Below, piece after piece: positions 1 to 8,566 of a stretch of DNA of 43,885 nt (position 1 is the stretch's first letter; each line of letters begins with the position of its first letter). The notes under the pieces are model-generated. The model saw only the letters and a list, made by a program, of their open reading frames with translations. It did no database searches and was not told the DNA's origin. The stretch spans positions 1 through 43,885 of the forward strand of contig JANSYQ010000026.1 in assembly GCA_024742305.1 (NCBI GenBank), in the 5' to 3' direction. The translations under genes and the position numbers were made by a program. Source of the DNA: a bacterium (GTDB lineage: Bacteria > Bacteroidota > Bacteroidia > Flavobacteriales_D > Crocinitomicaceae).

Positions 1-1094
1 AAAGAATGCCGCTTGGCTACAAGGAGTCATTTAATCAATTCGTGGAAGAGTTGCATCAAAAGTTAACTTCCTTGGATAAGTCTTTGGTTATTGCCATCCC
101 TCCGGCTCGTGGTCAGAACAAGTACGATCTTAAAACATTGAATCAGTACGTAGATCAGTATGTAATGCTCGGATACAACTATCATTACAAGGGGAGTAAA
201 GAACCCGGTCCAATTTCACCGCTACTCTACAAGAAAGAATGGGGTGACTTTAATGTTCAACAAGGAGTTTCTGAATACCTCGCTCATGGTGTACCAAGAG
301 CTAAACTAATCGTTTCATTCCCTTATTATGGCGCAAAATGGAAAGTTAAAACGGTCGGTGGAAAAGAAGAATATTCGTTCGTAGAATATCCGGAAATTCG
401 CGAAATACCGGAATTGGTCGAGGGTGAAGACGTCGACTATGACGATAAAACAGCAACAGCATATTGCAGATATGTAGATGCTTTCGATGGTCAAGAATAC
501 ATCATTTATTTTGACGATGCCAAAACACTTAAGCAAAAGTACGCATGGGTTCAAAGCCAAAAATTAGCTGGAATAGGCATGTGGACCCTAGGCTATGATC
601 AAGGTACAGATGAATATTGGAACCTTTTGGAGTCTGAAGTCAACACACTGAAAAACTATGGCTTCAATTATATTGTTCATGACTCGGTTTCAGAATTTCA
701 ATCACCTTTAAACGAAAGGGTCGCCAAGGCAGATATTCGGAAGATACTCAAGCAGTCGGAGGTGCAAATTGTGATACTCTGTATGATTGTCTTTTTCGCT
801 GTACTTGGTTTGTTTCTCGCCCTTACTTCGAGTTCGGTGTTTGACAGGGTGCTCATTCTTGAATTTCATATTTACTTGAAGGTTATGGGGATTTTCTTGG
901 CGCTCATGATCTTACTATTAACAATTGCGCGTTTTGTATTCCGCACAGAAGAAAGTCTAGGATGTAACCCTAAAAACTTAATCACCAGCGAGAGCGTTCA
1001 ATCGCCGCTGTATTCCATAACGCTCATAGGATTTTTGATCATCACGGCAATAAGCTGGAAATCCTTCATGCGCCTAAATAAAGACGTCCCATGA
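1..1094 (+). CDS. GH18-family glycosidase-like protein with C-terminal membrane helices (5' truncated by window)
   Basis: The reading frame is open to the left edge, so the true start lies outside; the first visible ATG is at 6. The visible part resembles the second half of a GH18 (chitinase / endo-N-acetylglucosaminidase) TIM barrel: MLGYNYHY resembles the barrel strand with the conserved Tyr, and GIGMWTLGYD resembles the last strand. The catalytic DxxDxDxE strand would be upstream and cannot be checked. After residue about 250 there are three hydrophobic stretches (about 253-273, 290-312 and 334-353 from the ATG at 6), unusual for a secreted chitinase, so the enzyme is probably membrane-anchored. 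It overlaps the next gene by ATGA and leads the injection-system operon. A role in wall cutting or particle release is inference; the GH18 fold itself is fairly secure. Confidence 0.72.
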   Translation, partial: RMPLGYKESFNQFVEELHQKLTSLDKSLVIAIPPARGQNKYDLKTLNQYVDQYVMLGYNYHYKGSKEPGPISPLLYKKEWGDFNVQQGVSEYLAHGVPRAKLIVSFPYYGAKWKVKTVGGKEEYSFVEYPEIREIPELVEGEDVDYDDKTATAYCRYVDAFDGQEYIIYFDDAKTLKQKYAWVQSQKLAGIGMWTLGYDQGTDEYWNLLESEVNTLKNYGFNYIVHDSVSEFQSPLNERVAKADIRKILKQSEVQIVILCMIVFFAVLGLFLALTSSSVFDRVLILEFHIYLKVMGIFLALMILLLTIARFVFRTEESLGCNPKNLITSESVQSPLYSITLIGFLIITAISWKSFMRLNKDVP

Positions 1095-1372
1095 AACTAT
1101 TGCAGAAATTACTGGCAACCGAGTTTGTGTGGATCATTTCCGCAGCACTCCTCTCCTTCCCTCTTGGGTTGGTGGGCTTGGCACTTGTCGATATTCTCAT
1201 TGAAAAAAATGGATACGACGAATTTGTAACACGCATCGACGATCAGGTAGTACTGCTCTACTTGCTTATGGTAATTGTGAGTTTTATCGGAATACTACTA
1301 ATGCGATTCATACGATCCTCTGTTCGCGTGTTATTGCGAAAAGAAGACGAAAACGAAGATGAAGACGAATGA
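1091..1372 (+). CDS. Small two-helix membrane protein, holin-like in shape
   Basis: A 93-aa protein with two hydrophobic segments (about 11-38 and 53-73), a short polar loop, an Arg/Lys-rich patch after the second helix and a very acidic C-terminus (KEDENEDEDE). I recognise no family. The start overlaps the stop of the glycosidase gene (ATGA at 1091) and its own stop overlaps the start of the cap gene (ATGA at 1369), so it is translationally coupled to both. Size, topology and position beside a wall-hydrolase-like gene recall phage holin/endolysin pairs, but nothing in the sequence proves pore formation. It could equally be a partner or anchor for the glycosidase. Confidence 0.7.
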   Translation: MKLLQKLLATEFVWIISAALLSFPLGLVGLALVDILIEKNGYDEFVTRIDDQVVLLYLLMVIVSFIGILLMRFIRSSVRVLLRKEDENEDEDE

Positions 1373-1974
1373 TAGACGAAGCTTTACATATTGTTTCTGA
1401 GCAATTGAATCAGTTCTTGAAATTGCGATTCGACCTTACGGAAAACATGGTTACGCTTTCGTATGTCGTAAATCAGGATGGATCGGTTGCTAAGGACGAA
1501 AAGAACAAAATCATATTCTCTCTTTTGGACATTTCTGAAGAGGTATATACGAATGGTTCGGGACAATACCGAAATACGCCCAACGGAGAATACATCGCAC
1601 GTCCGAATATGCACCTCAATCTGCAAGTAGGATTTTTCGCCTATTTCAATCCAAGCAATTACAACGAGGCCCTCAAATTTGTCTCAGCTGTGATACAGTT
1701 TTTCCATTCGAAACCGGCTTTTACACAGCAAAACACTCCGATTCTTTCAGATCGAGGCATAGAAAAGTTGCAATTCGAAATGGTACACCTCGATTCAAAC
1801 ACCAAGAACAATCTTTGGGCAACACTCGGAGCGAAATACATGCCATCCGTAGTGTATAGAGTTCGAGCGGTGCTTGTGGAAGATGCTTCCGCTCAAGGCT
1901 ATCTCGAAACGATTCGAACCATGGAAATCGATATGGAAATTCAGCAATCAAATCAAACTAGAAAAAGTTCATGA
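1369..1974 (+). CDS. eCIS cap / tube-terminator protein, DUF4255 (Pvc16/Afp16-like)
   Basis: A 201-aa protein of the DUF4255 (Pvc16 N-terminal) family. The start MIDEALHIVSEQLNQFLK, the central LNLQVGFFAYF and the following segment on flattened helices around FVSAVIQFFHSKP are typical. In Afp and PVC the homologue caps the distal end of the inner tube and stops tube and sheath growth. Here it comes before the sheath and tube genes and overlaps both neighbours by ATGA (1369 and 1971), so it is made in step with them. Acts in the cytoplasm during assembly. Family assignment is firm; the exact contacts are from homologues. Confidence 0.88.
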   Translation: MIDEALHIVSEQLNQFLKLRFDLTENMVTLSYVVNQDGSVAKDEKNKIIFSLLDISEEVYTNGSGQYRNTPNGEYIARPNMHLNLQVGFFAYFNPSNYNEALKFVSAVIQFFHSKPAFTQQNTPILSDRGIEKLQFEMVHLDSNTKNNLWATLGAKYMPSVVYRVRAVLVEDASAQGYLETIRTMEIDMEIQQSNQTRKSS

Positions 1975-3005
1975 CGATTCACTACGGCATATTATTTCAA
2001 CTGGGAATCGCCCACGATTTCTATCAAGGCGGTACAGATTTGTCTGTGATCATTCAACCTTCGTATGACACGCAAATCCTCATGAAGAACTATCGTGTTT
2101 TGTCAAAAATGAATCGAGGAAAACTAGAGATTGCTGCCGAGGCCGAAATGGTCGACGGGAATTCGGTGCTATCCGAACGCATTCAAGAACCCATGGAACT
2201 TTGGTTCACATTACGACTAACGGACAGTTATTGGTCAAACTACACCGATTTCCTCCCGAGTGAAAAGCACATCTATTTCTTCTCAAACAAAAGCAACAAA
2301 GAGACAGACGAAGACATTTTACTTCACTCAGGTGAGCGTGCTTCGGAAGAAAACGAAATGGAACTCATTGGCACTACAACGCTTGAATTACCGGGTGATG
2401 CCTCAGTGACATTGAAAAAGCAAGGAATTTCAGAGGATGATCGAACAGCAGCGATCATTTCCGTGCAAGACAAACAATTGCTCCAAACGAAGTCATTAGA
2501 CGAAGGAATCTACACATTGACCGTAGATGGTCAAGAACGCAATTTCATCCATTTGAAAAACAACGCCAACGTCCATGGCGCAGTTCAAATTCTAGTTGAT
2601 CCGAGTAGCGCAAATGACATTGTTGCTTCCGATTGGACCCTTCAGTCACCGGAATTCAAAATACACTTCAAAAACAGAAGCACCTTCTGGCGCTACCTCA
2701 TATCGAGCAAAGAAATAGAACACTTTCAAGGACTTCGTATCACTAATGGAAGCAGCGAAAGTCCTTTCGGAGAACCCGAACAAGCCATTGGTCCCGACGG
2801 CAAAGAGCGTCTTCTTTTCGCCTCATCGGAACCATTAAGTATAACATCAAAACCAACACAATTTCTACAACTGAAAAAGAACATGAATATCGAAAACAGA
2901 TCGGAAGGAGTAGTCATAGATCGACTGCCCGTTCCCAACAAAGAGAATCTTTACCGCGTCGGCGAGGATGGAACCATTTTAACCGACCTATTTATTAATC
3001 TATAA
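1971..3005 (+). CDS. eCIS-operon protein of unknown function
   Basis: A 344-aa soluble protein with no signal peptide or membrane helix and no family I can name. It starts with MTIHYGILFQLGIAHDFY, then a mixed alpha/beta body rich in charged and Thr/Ser residues, including an apparent beta-rich middle (about 125-210). It overlaps the cap gene by ATGA and ends 12 nt before the sheath gene. Position between cap and sheath suggests a structural or assembly part such as a cap adaptor, plug or collar, but this is inference from gene order only. It could also be an operon-specific chaperone or cargo. Confidence 0.75.
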   Translation: MTIHYGILFQLGIAHDFYQGGTDLSVIIQPSYDTQILMKNYRVLSKMNRGKLEIAAEAEMVDGNSVLSERIQEPMELWFTLRLTDSYWSNYTDFLPSEKHIYFFSNKSNKETDEDILLHSGERASEENEMELIGTTTLELPGDASVTLKKQGISEDDRTAAIISVQDKQLLQTKSLDEGIYTLTVDGQERNFIHLKNNANVHGAVQILVDPSSANDIVASDWTLQSPEFKIHFKNRSTFWRYLISSKEIEHFQGLRITNGSSESPFGEPEQAIGPDGKERLLFASSEPLSITSKPTQFLQLKKNMNIENRSEGVVIDRLPVPNKENLYRVGEDGTILTDLFINL

Positions 3006-3017
3006 TCAATAATTTCT

Positions 3018-4589
3018 ATGGCACAAATGAAAACACCAGGCGTTTACATCGTAGAGAAGGACGCCTTTGGAAATGGAGTTGTTGAGGTTGCGACGGCCGT
3101 TCCCGCCTTTATCGGATATACCGAAAGAGCTGAGAATGGAGGAAAATCGCTACTCAACAAACCTATGCGAATCACTTCGATTGGTGAGTACAACCAATTC
3201 TTCGGAGGCGCCCCTACGTATCAATTCGACCTAGTTGAAGCAGGAGAAGCTCCTGAACCAGCTGAAGGCGAAGAAGAAGGAGGCGATGCTGGAGCAGCAG
3301 AACCCGATTTCGTAGTAAAAGGAAAAGCGTACAACTTGACTCCTTCAGGTCAACGTTACCGTTTGTATAATGCAATGCGTTTGTTCTTCCAAAATGGAGG
3401 AGGTCCTTGTTATATCGTATCTGTAGGTAGCTACAAAGACGCTATCGAGAACGCAAAATTAATGGACAAGGGAATTCCGCCATTGTTGAAGGAGGATGAA
3501 CCAACCATGGTTGTCGTTCCTGAGGCAGTAAACCTTTCCTTGGAAGATTGTACTTCCTTGCAACAAGCTGTTTTGGCGCATTGTAACAAAATGCAAAGCC
3601 GAGTGGGTATCCTTGATATTCACGATGGCTGGAAAGAGCGTAATCATCCCGACGGAGACGTTATCGATAGCTTCCGTAACGGATTGGGTACCAACTCGCT
3701 TATGTACGGTGCAGCATACTACCCTTGGGTTCACACCACAATCGTTGGAGACTCAGAATTGGGCTTGAGCAATTTCACACCGGACAGTTTGGCTGTGGTA
3801 CAGTCCATGATCATGGCTGAGTTAAATGTATCAGCAGAAGCTGAAGAAAACGAATCGTTGAAAACAACTGAATTGCGCGAATTGTTGGCGAATATTCCCA
3901 ACATCAACAACGACGATTACGAAGGTCCATCTTTGGAGGACTTGAACAAAACGTTGATTGTTATCAGCCCTATGTTTAACCACATGTTGTTGGATATCAA
4001 ACGTACATTGAACTTGATGTCACCAGCGGCAGCCATGGCAGGAATCTACACATTCGTAGACAACAACCGTGGTGTTTGGAAGGCGCCAGCAAACGTTTCT
4101 TTGAGCTCTGTTGTTCGTCCGGCGGTAAACATCAGCCATGATGAACAAGAAGATTTGAACGTGACATTGCACGGTAAGTCTATCAACGCGATTCGTCCAT
4201 TTATTGGTGAAGGAACCCTTGTTTGGGGAGCGCGAACCCTGGATGGAAACAGCAAAGACTGGCGATACATCAACGTGCGTCGTACGATGATTATGTTGGA
4301 GCAATCGGTGAAAGCGGCAGCGAAAGCCTACGTTTTTGAGCCGAACGATTCCAACACGTGGACAACGATGAAGAGTATGATCGATAGTTTCCTTTACAAC
4401 CAATGGAAAAAAGGTGCACTTGTGGGAGCCTCTCCTGAAGATGCTTATTCCGTGAGCGTTGGATTGGGCGCAACGATGACACCGGATGACATTCTTGAAG
4501 GAATTTTGAGAATCACCGTTTTGGTAGCGATTTCACGTCCTGCCGAGTTCATCGAGATCACGTTCCAGCAGCAAATGCAAAAATCATAA
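3018..4589 (+). CDS. eCIS contractile sheath protein (Afp2-like phage tail sheath)
   Basis: A 523-aa tail-sheath protein. MKTPGVYIVEKDAFGNGVVEV near the N-terminus (the PGVY start) and the C-terminal block running from DGNSKDWRYINVRRT to VLVAISRPAEFIEITFQQ are hallmarks of the sheath fold whose terminal arms knit neighbouring subunits. Sheath contraction drives the inner tube outward. Residues about 74-97 form a Glu/Ala/Gly/Pro-rich low-complexity insert that is likely an exposed loop. Only one sheath gene is present, unlike Afp with three, which is closer to MAC and AlgoCIS. A 34-nt gap follows before the tube gene. Confidence 0.95.
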   Translation: MAQMKTPGVYIVEKDAFGNGVVEVATAVPAFIGYTERAENGGKSLLNKPMRITSIGEYNQFFGGAPTYQFDLVEAGEAPEPAEGEEEGGDAGAAEPDFVVKGKAYNLTPSGQRYRLYNAMRLFFQNGGGPCYIVSVGSYKDAIENAKLMDKGIPPLLKEDEPTMVVVPEAVNLSLEDCTSLQQAVLAHCNKMQSRVGILDIHDGWKERNHPDGDVIDSFRNGLGTNSLMYGAAYYPWVHTTIVGDSELGLSNFTPDSLAVVQSMIMAELNVSAEAEENESLKTTELRELLANIPNINNDDYEGPSLEDLNKTLIVISPMFNHMLLDIKRTLNLMSPAAAMAGIYTFVDNNRGVWKAPANVSLSSVVRPAVNISHDEQEDLNVTLHGKSINAIRPFIGEGTLVWGARTLDGNSKDWRYINVRRTMIMLEQSVKAAAKAYVFEPNDSNTWTTMKSMIDSFLYNQWKKGALVGASPEDAYSVSVGLGATMTPDDILEGILRITVLVAISRPAEFIEITFQQQMQKS

Positions 4590-4623
4590 ATCGAATTACA
4601 AACACATTAAAATCATATAAGTT

Positions 4624-5082
4624 ATGGCAGATGATGGATCAGCACAGTCAGGCTCCGTTTGGGCGTTACCGAAATTCTATTTCAAGGTAACATGGGACGG
4701 AAACACGATGTCTTTTCAGGAAGTATCAGGACTGGAAACAGAAACACAAATTATCGAATATCGCCACGGTGATAGCCCGGTTTTCTCAACGATTAAAATG
4801 CCGGGAATCGCAAAAGCTGGTAACGTTACCATGAAGAAAGGTGTCTTCACAGGAGACAATAAATTCTGGGATTGGTACAGTCAAATCAAGATGAACACCA
4901 TCAAACGTGTACCCGTGGTAGTGAGCCTATGTAATGAAAAAGGCGATCCGGAAATGACCTGGACGCTTTCGAACTGTTGGCCAACTAAAATTTCAGGTAC
5001 AGACTTGAAATCAGACGCGAACGAAGTAGCAATCGAATCGATTGAAATCGTTCATGAAGGTATCACTATCGAAACTGCATAA
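4624..5082 (+). CDS. eCIS inner tube protein (Afp1-like, gp19/Hcp fold)
   Basis: A 152-aa protein of the T4-gp19-like tail tube family. FYFKVTWDGNTMSFQEVSGL near the start and WTLSNCWPTKISGTDL near the end are diagnostic, as is the final ETA after a strand bearing EVAIESIEIVHEG. Hexamers of this protein stack to form most of the tube inside the sheath. It sits 34 nt behind the sheath and 5 nt before the second tube gene. Of the two tube genes this one is the better candidate for the main tube because it directly follows the sheath and keeps the canonical length. Confidence 0.94.
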   Translation: MADDGSAQSGSVWALPKFYFKVTWDGNTMSFQEVSGLETETQIIEYRHGDSPVFSTIKMPGIAKAGNVTMKKGVFTGDNKFWDWYSQIKMNTIKRVPVVVSLCNEKGDPEMTWTLSNCWPTKISGTDLKSDANEVAIESIEIVHEGITIETA

Positions 5083-5087
5083 TTCCG

Positions 5088-5558
5088 ATGGCGAAAACCA
5101 ATGACACATGGTATCCAGCTACTGGCTTTTATTTTAAAGTGGAAGTAGCTGGAATTACCGACACCTACGATAACAGTTTCAAGGAGGTTTCTGGACTAGA
5201 AGTAGAACAGGGCTCCAAGAAACTGGTCGAGGGTGGTGTAAACGATTACACCTGGGAACTACCTACGCAGGTAAACTCGGGGAAATTGGTACTCAAACGG
5301 GGACTATGCAGTAAAAAATCAGGGTTGATCAAATGGGTGGAGCAAACCGTAGCGACGGATTATTCCAAACCCATCTCACTGAAAAACATCATTGTGAAAC
5401 TGTACAACAAGAACGGTAAACCCATGATTACATGGACGTTTAACGATACCCGCCCCATCAAGTACAGCGTGGATAATTTTGATTCACAGAAAAACGAATT
5501 ATTGGTGGAAACAATGGAGTTCCGATACACAAATTACAAGAGAACCTATGCCAATTGA
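5088..5558 (+). CDS. Second eCIS tube protein, likely tube initiator (Afp5-like)
   Basis: A 156-aa gp19-family protein related to its upstream neighbour: FYFKVEVAGITDTYDNSFKE, SGLEVEQ and MITWTFNDTRPIKYSVDNFD match the tube fold. It lacks the acidic N-terminal extension of the first copy and has a more basic surface (KKLVEGG, LKRGLCSKKSG). In Afp/PVC the homologous Afp5 forms the first tube layer that joins the baseplate to the main tube. Position just before the DUF5908 and LysM baseplate genes fits that job. Its last 11 nt overlap the start of the small DUF5908 gene. Confidence 0.92.
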   Translation: MAKTNDTWYPATGFYFKVEVAGITDTYDNSFKEVSGLEVEQGSKKLVEGGVNDYTWELPTQVNSGKLVLKRGLCSKKSGLIKWVEQTVATDYSKPISLKNIIVKLYNKNGKPMITWTFNDTRPIKYSVDNFDSQKNELLVETMEFRYTNYKRTYAN

Positions 5559-5718
5559 AGTACGAGAATTAATTATCAAAACAACCGTGGATAGCGGTGC
5601 CAACTCCAATAATTCAAAGGAGTTGAGCGAGGAAGGAGTACGCAAACTCCGCAAGGGCATTTTGAAAGAATGTCGCAACATGATTCAAGAAGAAGCAAAG
5701 AAAAACGCAGGTAGATAA
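5548..5718 (+). CDS. DUF5908 mini-protein of eCIS operon
   Basis: A 56-aa protein starting MPIEVRELIIKTTVDSG, the typical opening of the DUF5908 family found in Bacteroidota injection-system operons. The frame is open from 5479, but the ATG at 5548 gives the family-type N-terminus and overlaps the tube gene by only 11 nt, so I chose it. The C-terminal half is a charged amphipathic helix. Its stop overlaps the next start (TAATG at 5716). Position equals that of Afp6 in some clusters. Function is not established; a small assembly factor or tube-baseplate joint is likely by position. Confidence 0.82.
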   Translation: MPIEVRELIIKTTVDSGANSNNSKELSEEGVRKLRKGILKECRNMIQEEAKKNAGR

Positions 5719-6386
5719 TGGCTTTAAGTAAGTTGACCATAACGGGATATAAAGATGGACTGTTCAGTGAAAAGAACGGTGACAAGTTTACTGTGATGGT
5801 GAACCCCGAGAAGTATGACCACTCGCACGCTATTACGTATTCCGAAGAAGAAGCTCCAGGAAAAGCGGCAAAATCCACGAAGTTTAAGTCGATTGGACTA
5901 GAGACCATGAGCTTTACCTTCACTTTTGACGATACGGGAGCCATTCCTAGAAATACGGAAAACGACGGCAAAACCATCGCACAGATGGTGCTGGAATTCA
6001 AAAATGTCGTCTACAAATACTACGGCGATACACACGAACCAAATTTCCTCATGCTTAACTGGGGAACCTTGCTCTTCAAGTGCCGATTGGAAACATTGAA
6101 GGTGGACTATCAGATGTTCAAGCCCAATGGCGTTCCACTTCGAGCAGAAATTACCTGTGCTTTCAAGGGCTACATTGATGCAGCCAAAGAAGCACAATTG
6201 GCGAATAGAAACTCGCCAGACCTAACGCACATTGTAACTGTAAAGGAAGGCGATAATCTTCCACAGTTGTGCTACAAAATTTACAAAGACAAGAAGTATT
6301 ATTTGGAGGTAGCAGCACTCAACAACCTCGTCGATATCCGCGACTTAGAAGTAGGAAGCAAGCTGTATTTCCCTCCGATTAAATAA
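5718..6386 (+). CDS. eCIS baseplate hub protein with LysM-like domain (Afp7-like)
   Basis: A 222-aa protein with the N-terminal domain of the contractile-injection tube/hub family (FTVMVNPEKYDHSHAITYSE; SFTFTFDDTGAIP) and a C-terminal LysM-like module (about 170-222: HIVTVKEGDNLPQLCYKIYK ending GSKLYFPP). In Afp/PVC Afp7 sits between the spike and the tube and resembles phage gp53/LysM glue proteins. The start codon overlaps the previous stop (TAATG). A 6-nt gap separates it from the spike gene. In this setting the LysM fold serves protein contacts inside the particle rather than peptidoglycan binding. Confidence 0.9.
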   Translation: MALSKLTITGYKDGLFSEKNGDKFTVMVNPEKYDHSHAITYSEEEAPGKAAKSTKFKSIGLETMSFTFTFDDTGAIPRNTENDGKTIAQMVLEFKNVVYKYYGDTHEPNFLMLNWGTLLFKCRLETLKVDYQMFKPNGVPLRAEITCAFKGYIDAAKEAQLANRNSPDLTHIVTVKEGDNLPQLCYKIYKDKKYYLEVAALNNLVDIRDLEVGSKLYFPPIK

Positions 6387-6392
6387 AAATAT

Positions 6393-8252
6393 ATGGCAGT
6401 TTCACCCATTGATGGCGATGTAGGGGTAGTAACCCTAGAAGTGACTTCTGAAGGCACAAAAGTGAGCGATACATACATGATTCGTTCCATTAAAACGAGC
6501 AATGAAGTCAATCGTATTCCTACTGCAACGTTGATTATTTCCGATGGAAACCCTGCTACGGAGGACTTTCCTGTTTCTGAATCTTCGGACTTTGAACCCG
6601 GTAAAGAAATTGAAATTAAAGTGGGTTACGAATCGAAGAACGAGAGCATTTTCAAAGGAATTGTCATCAAACATTCGATTTCTTTTGATGAAATGGGTGC
6701 CCCAGAATTGGAAGTTGTCATCAAAGACAAAGCCCTTAAAATGACAGTGGCCCGCAAAAATGCCTACTTCAAAGACAAGCTGGATTCAGATATGATGTCG
6801 AGTCTTATCTCTGACGCAGGTTTATCGGCAGACGTAGAAGCGACTTCCATCACCTACCCGATGATTGTTCAACACTATACTTCCGATTGGGACTTCTTGC
6901 TCTCTCGCGCAGATGTTAACGGATATTTGGTCATTGTGCAAAACGGTAAAGTAAGCGTAAAAAAGCCCGACACCTCAAGTTCAGCCGTGTTGAAAGTAAC
7001 CTACGGAATGGACCTCACAGAATTCAAGGGAGAACTCAACGCTGATACACAACTTTCGGCTGTGGGGGCAAAATCATGGGATCATAGCACACAAAAATTA
7101 ACGGAGAATTCCGGAGCAACACCGTCGTTGAACAAACAGGGAAATATTACCTCGTCTACAATGGCCGATGTTTTGGGCGTGAGCGATTTTGGTTTCCAAA
7201 GTGCAGCGGATGTAGATTCCGACTCGCTCAAAGCATGGTCCGACGCGCAATTGTTGAAATCGTGGATGAACAAAATCACAGGACATGCCGTATTCCAAGG
7301 TTCAGAGCTAGCAAAACCCGGCGTATTGATCACCTTTGATGGCGTGGGAGATCGTTTTAATGGCGACGCCTATATTTCAGGAGTAGAGCATCAAGTAGAC
7401 AACGGAAACTGGCGAACACGCGTCACCATTGGTCTTGATATGGATTGGCACATCAAAAAGCCCGATGTAGTCGCTCCCATGACTTCTGGATTACTTCCCG
7501 GAATCAATGGGTTGATGATTGGAAAGGTGAAACAATTGGAGGAAGACCCTGATAGCGAATTCCGAATTTTGGTAAAGATTCCCACCATGCAGGACGACTC
7601 CAATGGGATTTGGGCACGACTTTCGACCTTCTACGCTACCAATGGCGCTGGAACCTTCTTCGTACCTGAGGTGGATGATGAAGTTGTAGTCGGTTTTCTT
7701 AACAACGACCCGCGCTTCCCGATTGTCCTCGGATCGCTTTACAGTTCGCAATTGCCGCCAGGAAAAGATGTTGACGGAAGCGATTACGCCATGACGGCAG
7801 ATAATTTCACCAAAGCCTTTCTTACAAAAGGACAAAACAAAATTGAGTTCAACGACGATAAGAAAATCATCACCATTACAACGCCGGGTAAAAACAAGGT
7901 GGTTTTTGACGATGATGACAAATCCATCACCGTACTCGATCAACATCAAAACAAGATTTACACCAATACCGATGGTATTGCGATGACAGATAAGAACAGT
8001 AATAAAATCACCATGAATTCCAGTGGAATTGAGTTGAATACACCGAAGGACCTAAAATTGGTTGCCACCGGAAACATCGACATTCAATCTACTGGAAATA
8101 CAAGCATAAAGGCTACCGGAAATGCTGATATTAAAGGGATGCAGGTAAGTGCTAGTGCCGATACCACTTTTACCGCTAAAGGGACTGCATCTGCTGAGGT
8201 TTCAGCATCCGGTAACCTTACTTTGAAGGGAGCCATGGTGATGATTAATTAA
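6393..8252 (+). CDS. eCIS central spike protein, VgrG-like (Afp8-like)
   Basis: A 619-aa gp27-gp5 fusion. Residues 1 to about 365 are the gp27-like hub (SDWDFLLSRADVNGYLVIV is the usual core motif). About 366-460 is the gp5 OB fold (GLMIGKVKQLEEDPDSEFRI, GAGTFFVPEVDDEVVVGF, FPIVLGSLYSS). About 470-619 is a repetitive beta-helix rich in Asp, Lys, Thr and Asn that would form the needle. There is no lysozyme domain and no C-terminal effector extension. The trimer caps the tube and is tipped by the PAAR protein encoded next. Twelve nt separate it from that gene. Confidence 0.95.
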   Translation: MAVSPIDGDVGVVTLEVTSEGTKVSDTYMIRSIKTSNEVNRIPTATLIISDGNPATEDFPVSESSDFEPGKEIEIKVGYESKNESIFKGIVIKHSISFDEMGAPELEVVIKDKALKMTVARKNAYFKDKLDSDMMSSLISDAGLSADVEATSITYPMIVQHYTSDWDFLLSRADVNGYLVIVQNGKVSVKKPDTSSSAVLKVTYGMDLTEFKGELNADTQLSAVGAKSWDHSTQKLTENSGATPSLNKQGNITSSTMADVLGVSDFGFQSAADVDSDSLKAWSDAQLLKSWMNKITGHAVFQGSELAKPGVLITFDGVGDRFNGDAYISGVEHQVDNGNWRTRVTIGLDMDWHIKKPDVVAPMTSGLLPGINGLMIGKVKQLEEDPDSEFRILVKIPTMQDDSNGIWARLSTFYATNGAGTFFVPEVDDEVVVGFLNNDPRFPIVLGSLYSSQLPPGKDVDGSDYAMTADNFTKAFLTKGQNKIEFNDDKKIITITTPGKNKVVFDDDDKSITVLDQHQNKIYTNTDGIAMTDKNSNKITMNSSGIELNTPKDLKLVATGNIDIQSTGNTSIKATGNADIKGMQVSASADTTFTAKGTASAEVSASGNLTLKGAMVMIN

Positions 8253-8264
8253 AAAACGGAAAGT

Positions 8265-8564
8265 ATGCCATTAGCAGCAAGATTAACAGACATGCACACA
8301 TGCCCCATGCAAACACCCGGAGTGCCGCCCATTCCGCATGTTGGAGGTCCCATTGCAGGCCCTGGGGTTCCTACAGTTTTGATCGCAAAAATGCCCGCGG
8401 CGGTTGTGGGAGACTCCTGCGTTTGCGTCGGTCCACCCGACTCAATCGTGAAGGGCTCGGCGACGGTTTTAATCGGAGGTAAACCTGCGGCACGCATGGG
8501 CGACACAACAGCACATGGTGGCTCAATTGTTTTGGGCGCACCGACAGTAATGATAGGAGGATAA
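8265..8564 (+). CDS. PAAR-domain spike tip protein
   Basis: A 99-aa PAAR protein. It starts MPLAARLTDMHTCPM, contains the PAAR-type repeats VPTVLIAKMPAAVVGD and SATVLIGGKPAARMGD, and ends GGSIVLGAPTVMIGG. His and Cys residues in HTC, HVGG, CVCVG and TAHGG are well placed to bind the single metal ion at the cone apex. It sits between the VgrG-like spike and the gp25 gene, as Afp10-type tips do, but it is a bare PAAR domain without a toxin or fibre extension, so cargo is unlikely to ride on this protein. Confidence 0.95.
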   Translation: MPLAARLTDMHTCPMQTPGVPPIPHVGGPIAGPGVPTVLIAKMPAAVVGDSCVCVGPPDSIVKGSATVLIGGKPAARMGDTTAHGGSIVLGAPTVMIGG

Positions 8565-8566
8565 TT

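Noticed and set aside
4020-4403. Long minus-strand frame across the sheath gene
   Set aside because: It runs antisense to a well-conserved sheath C-terminus, has atypical composition and no recognisable motif.
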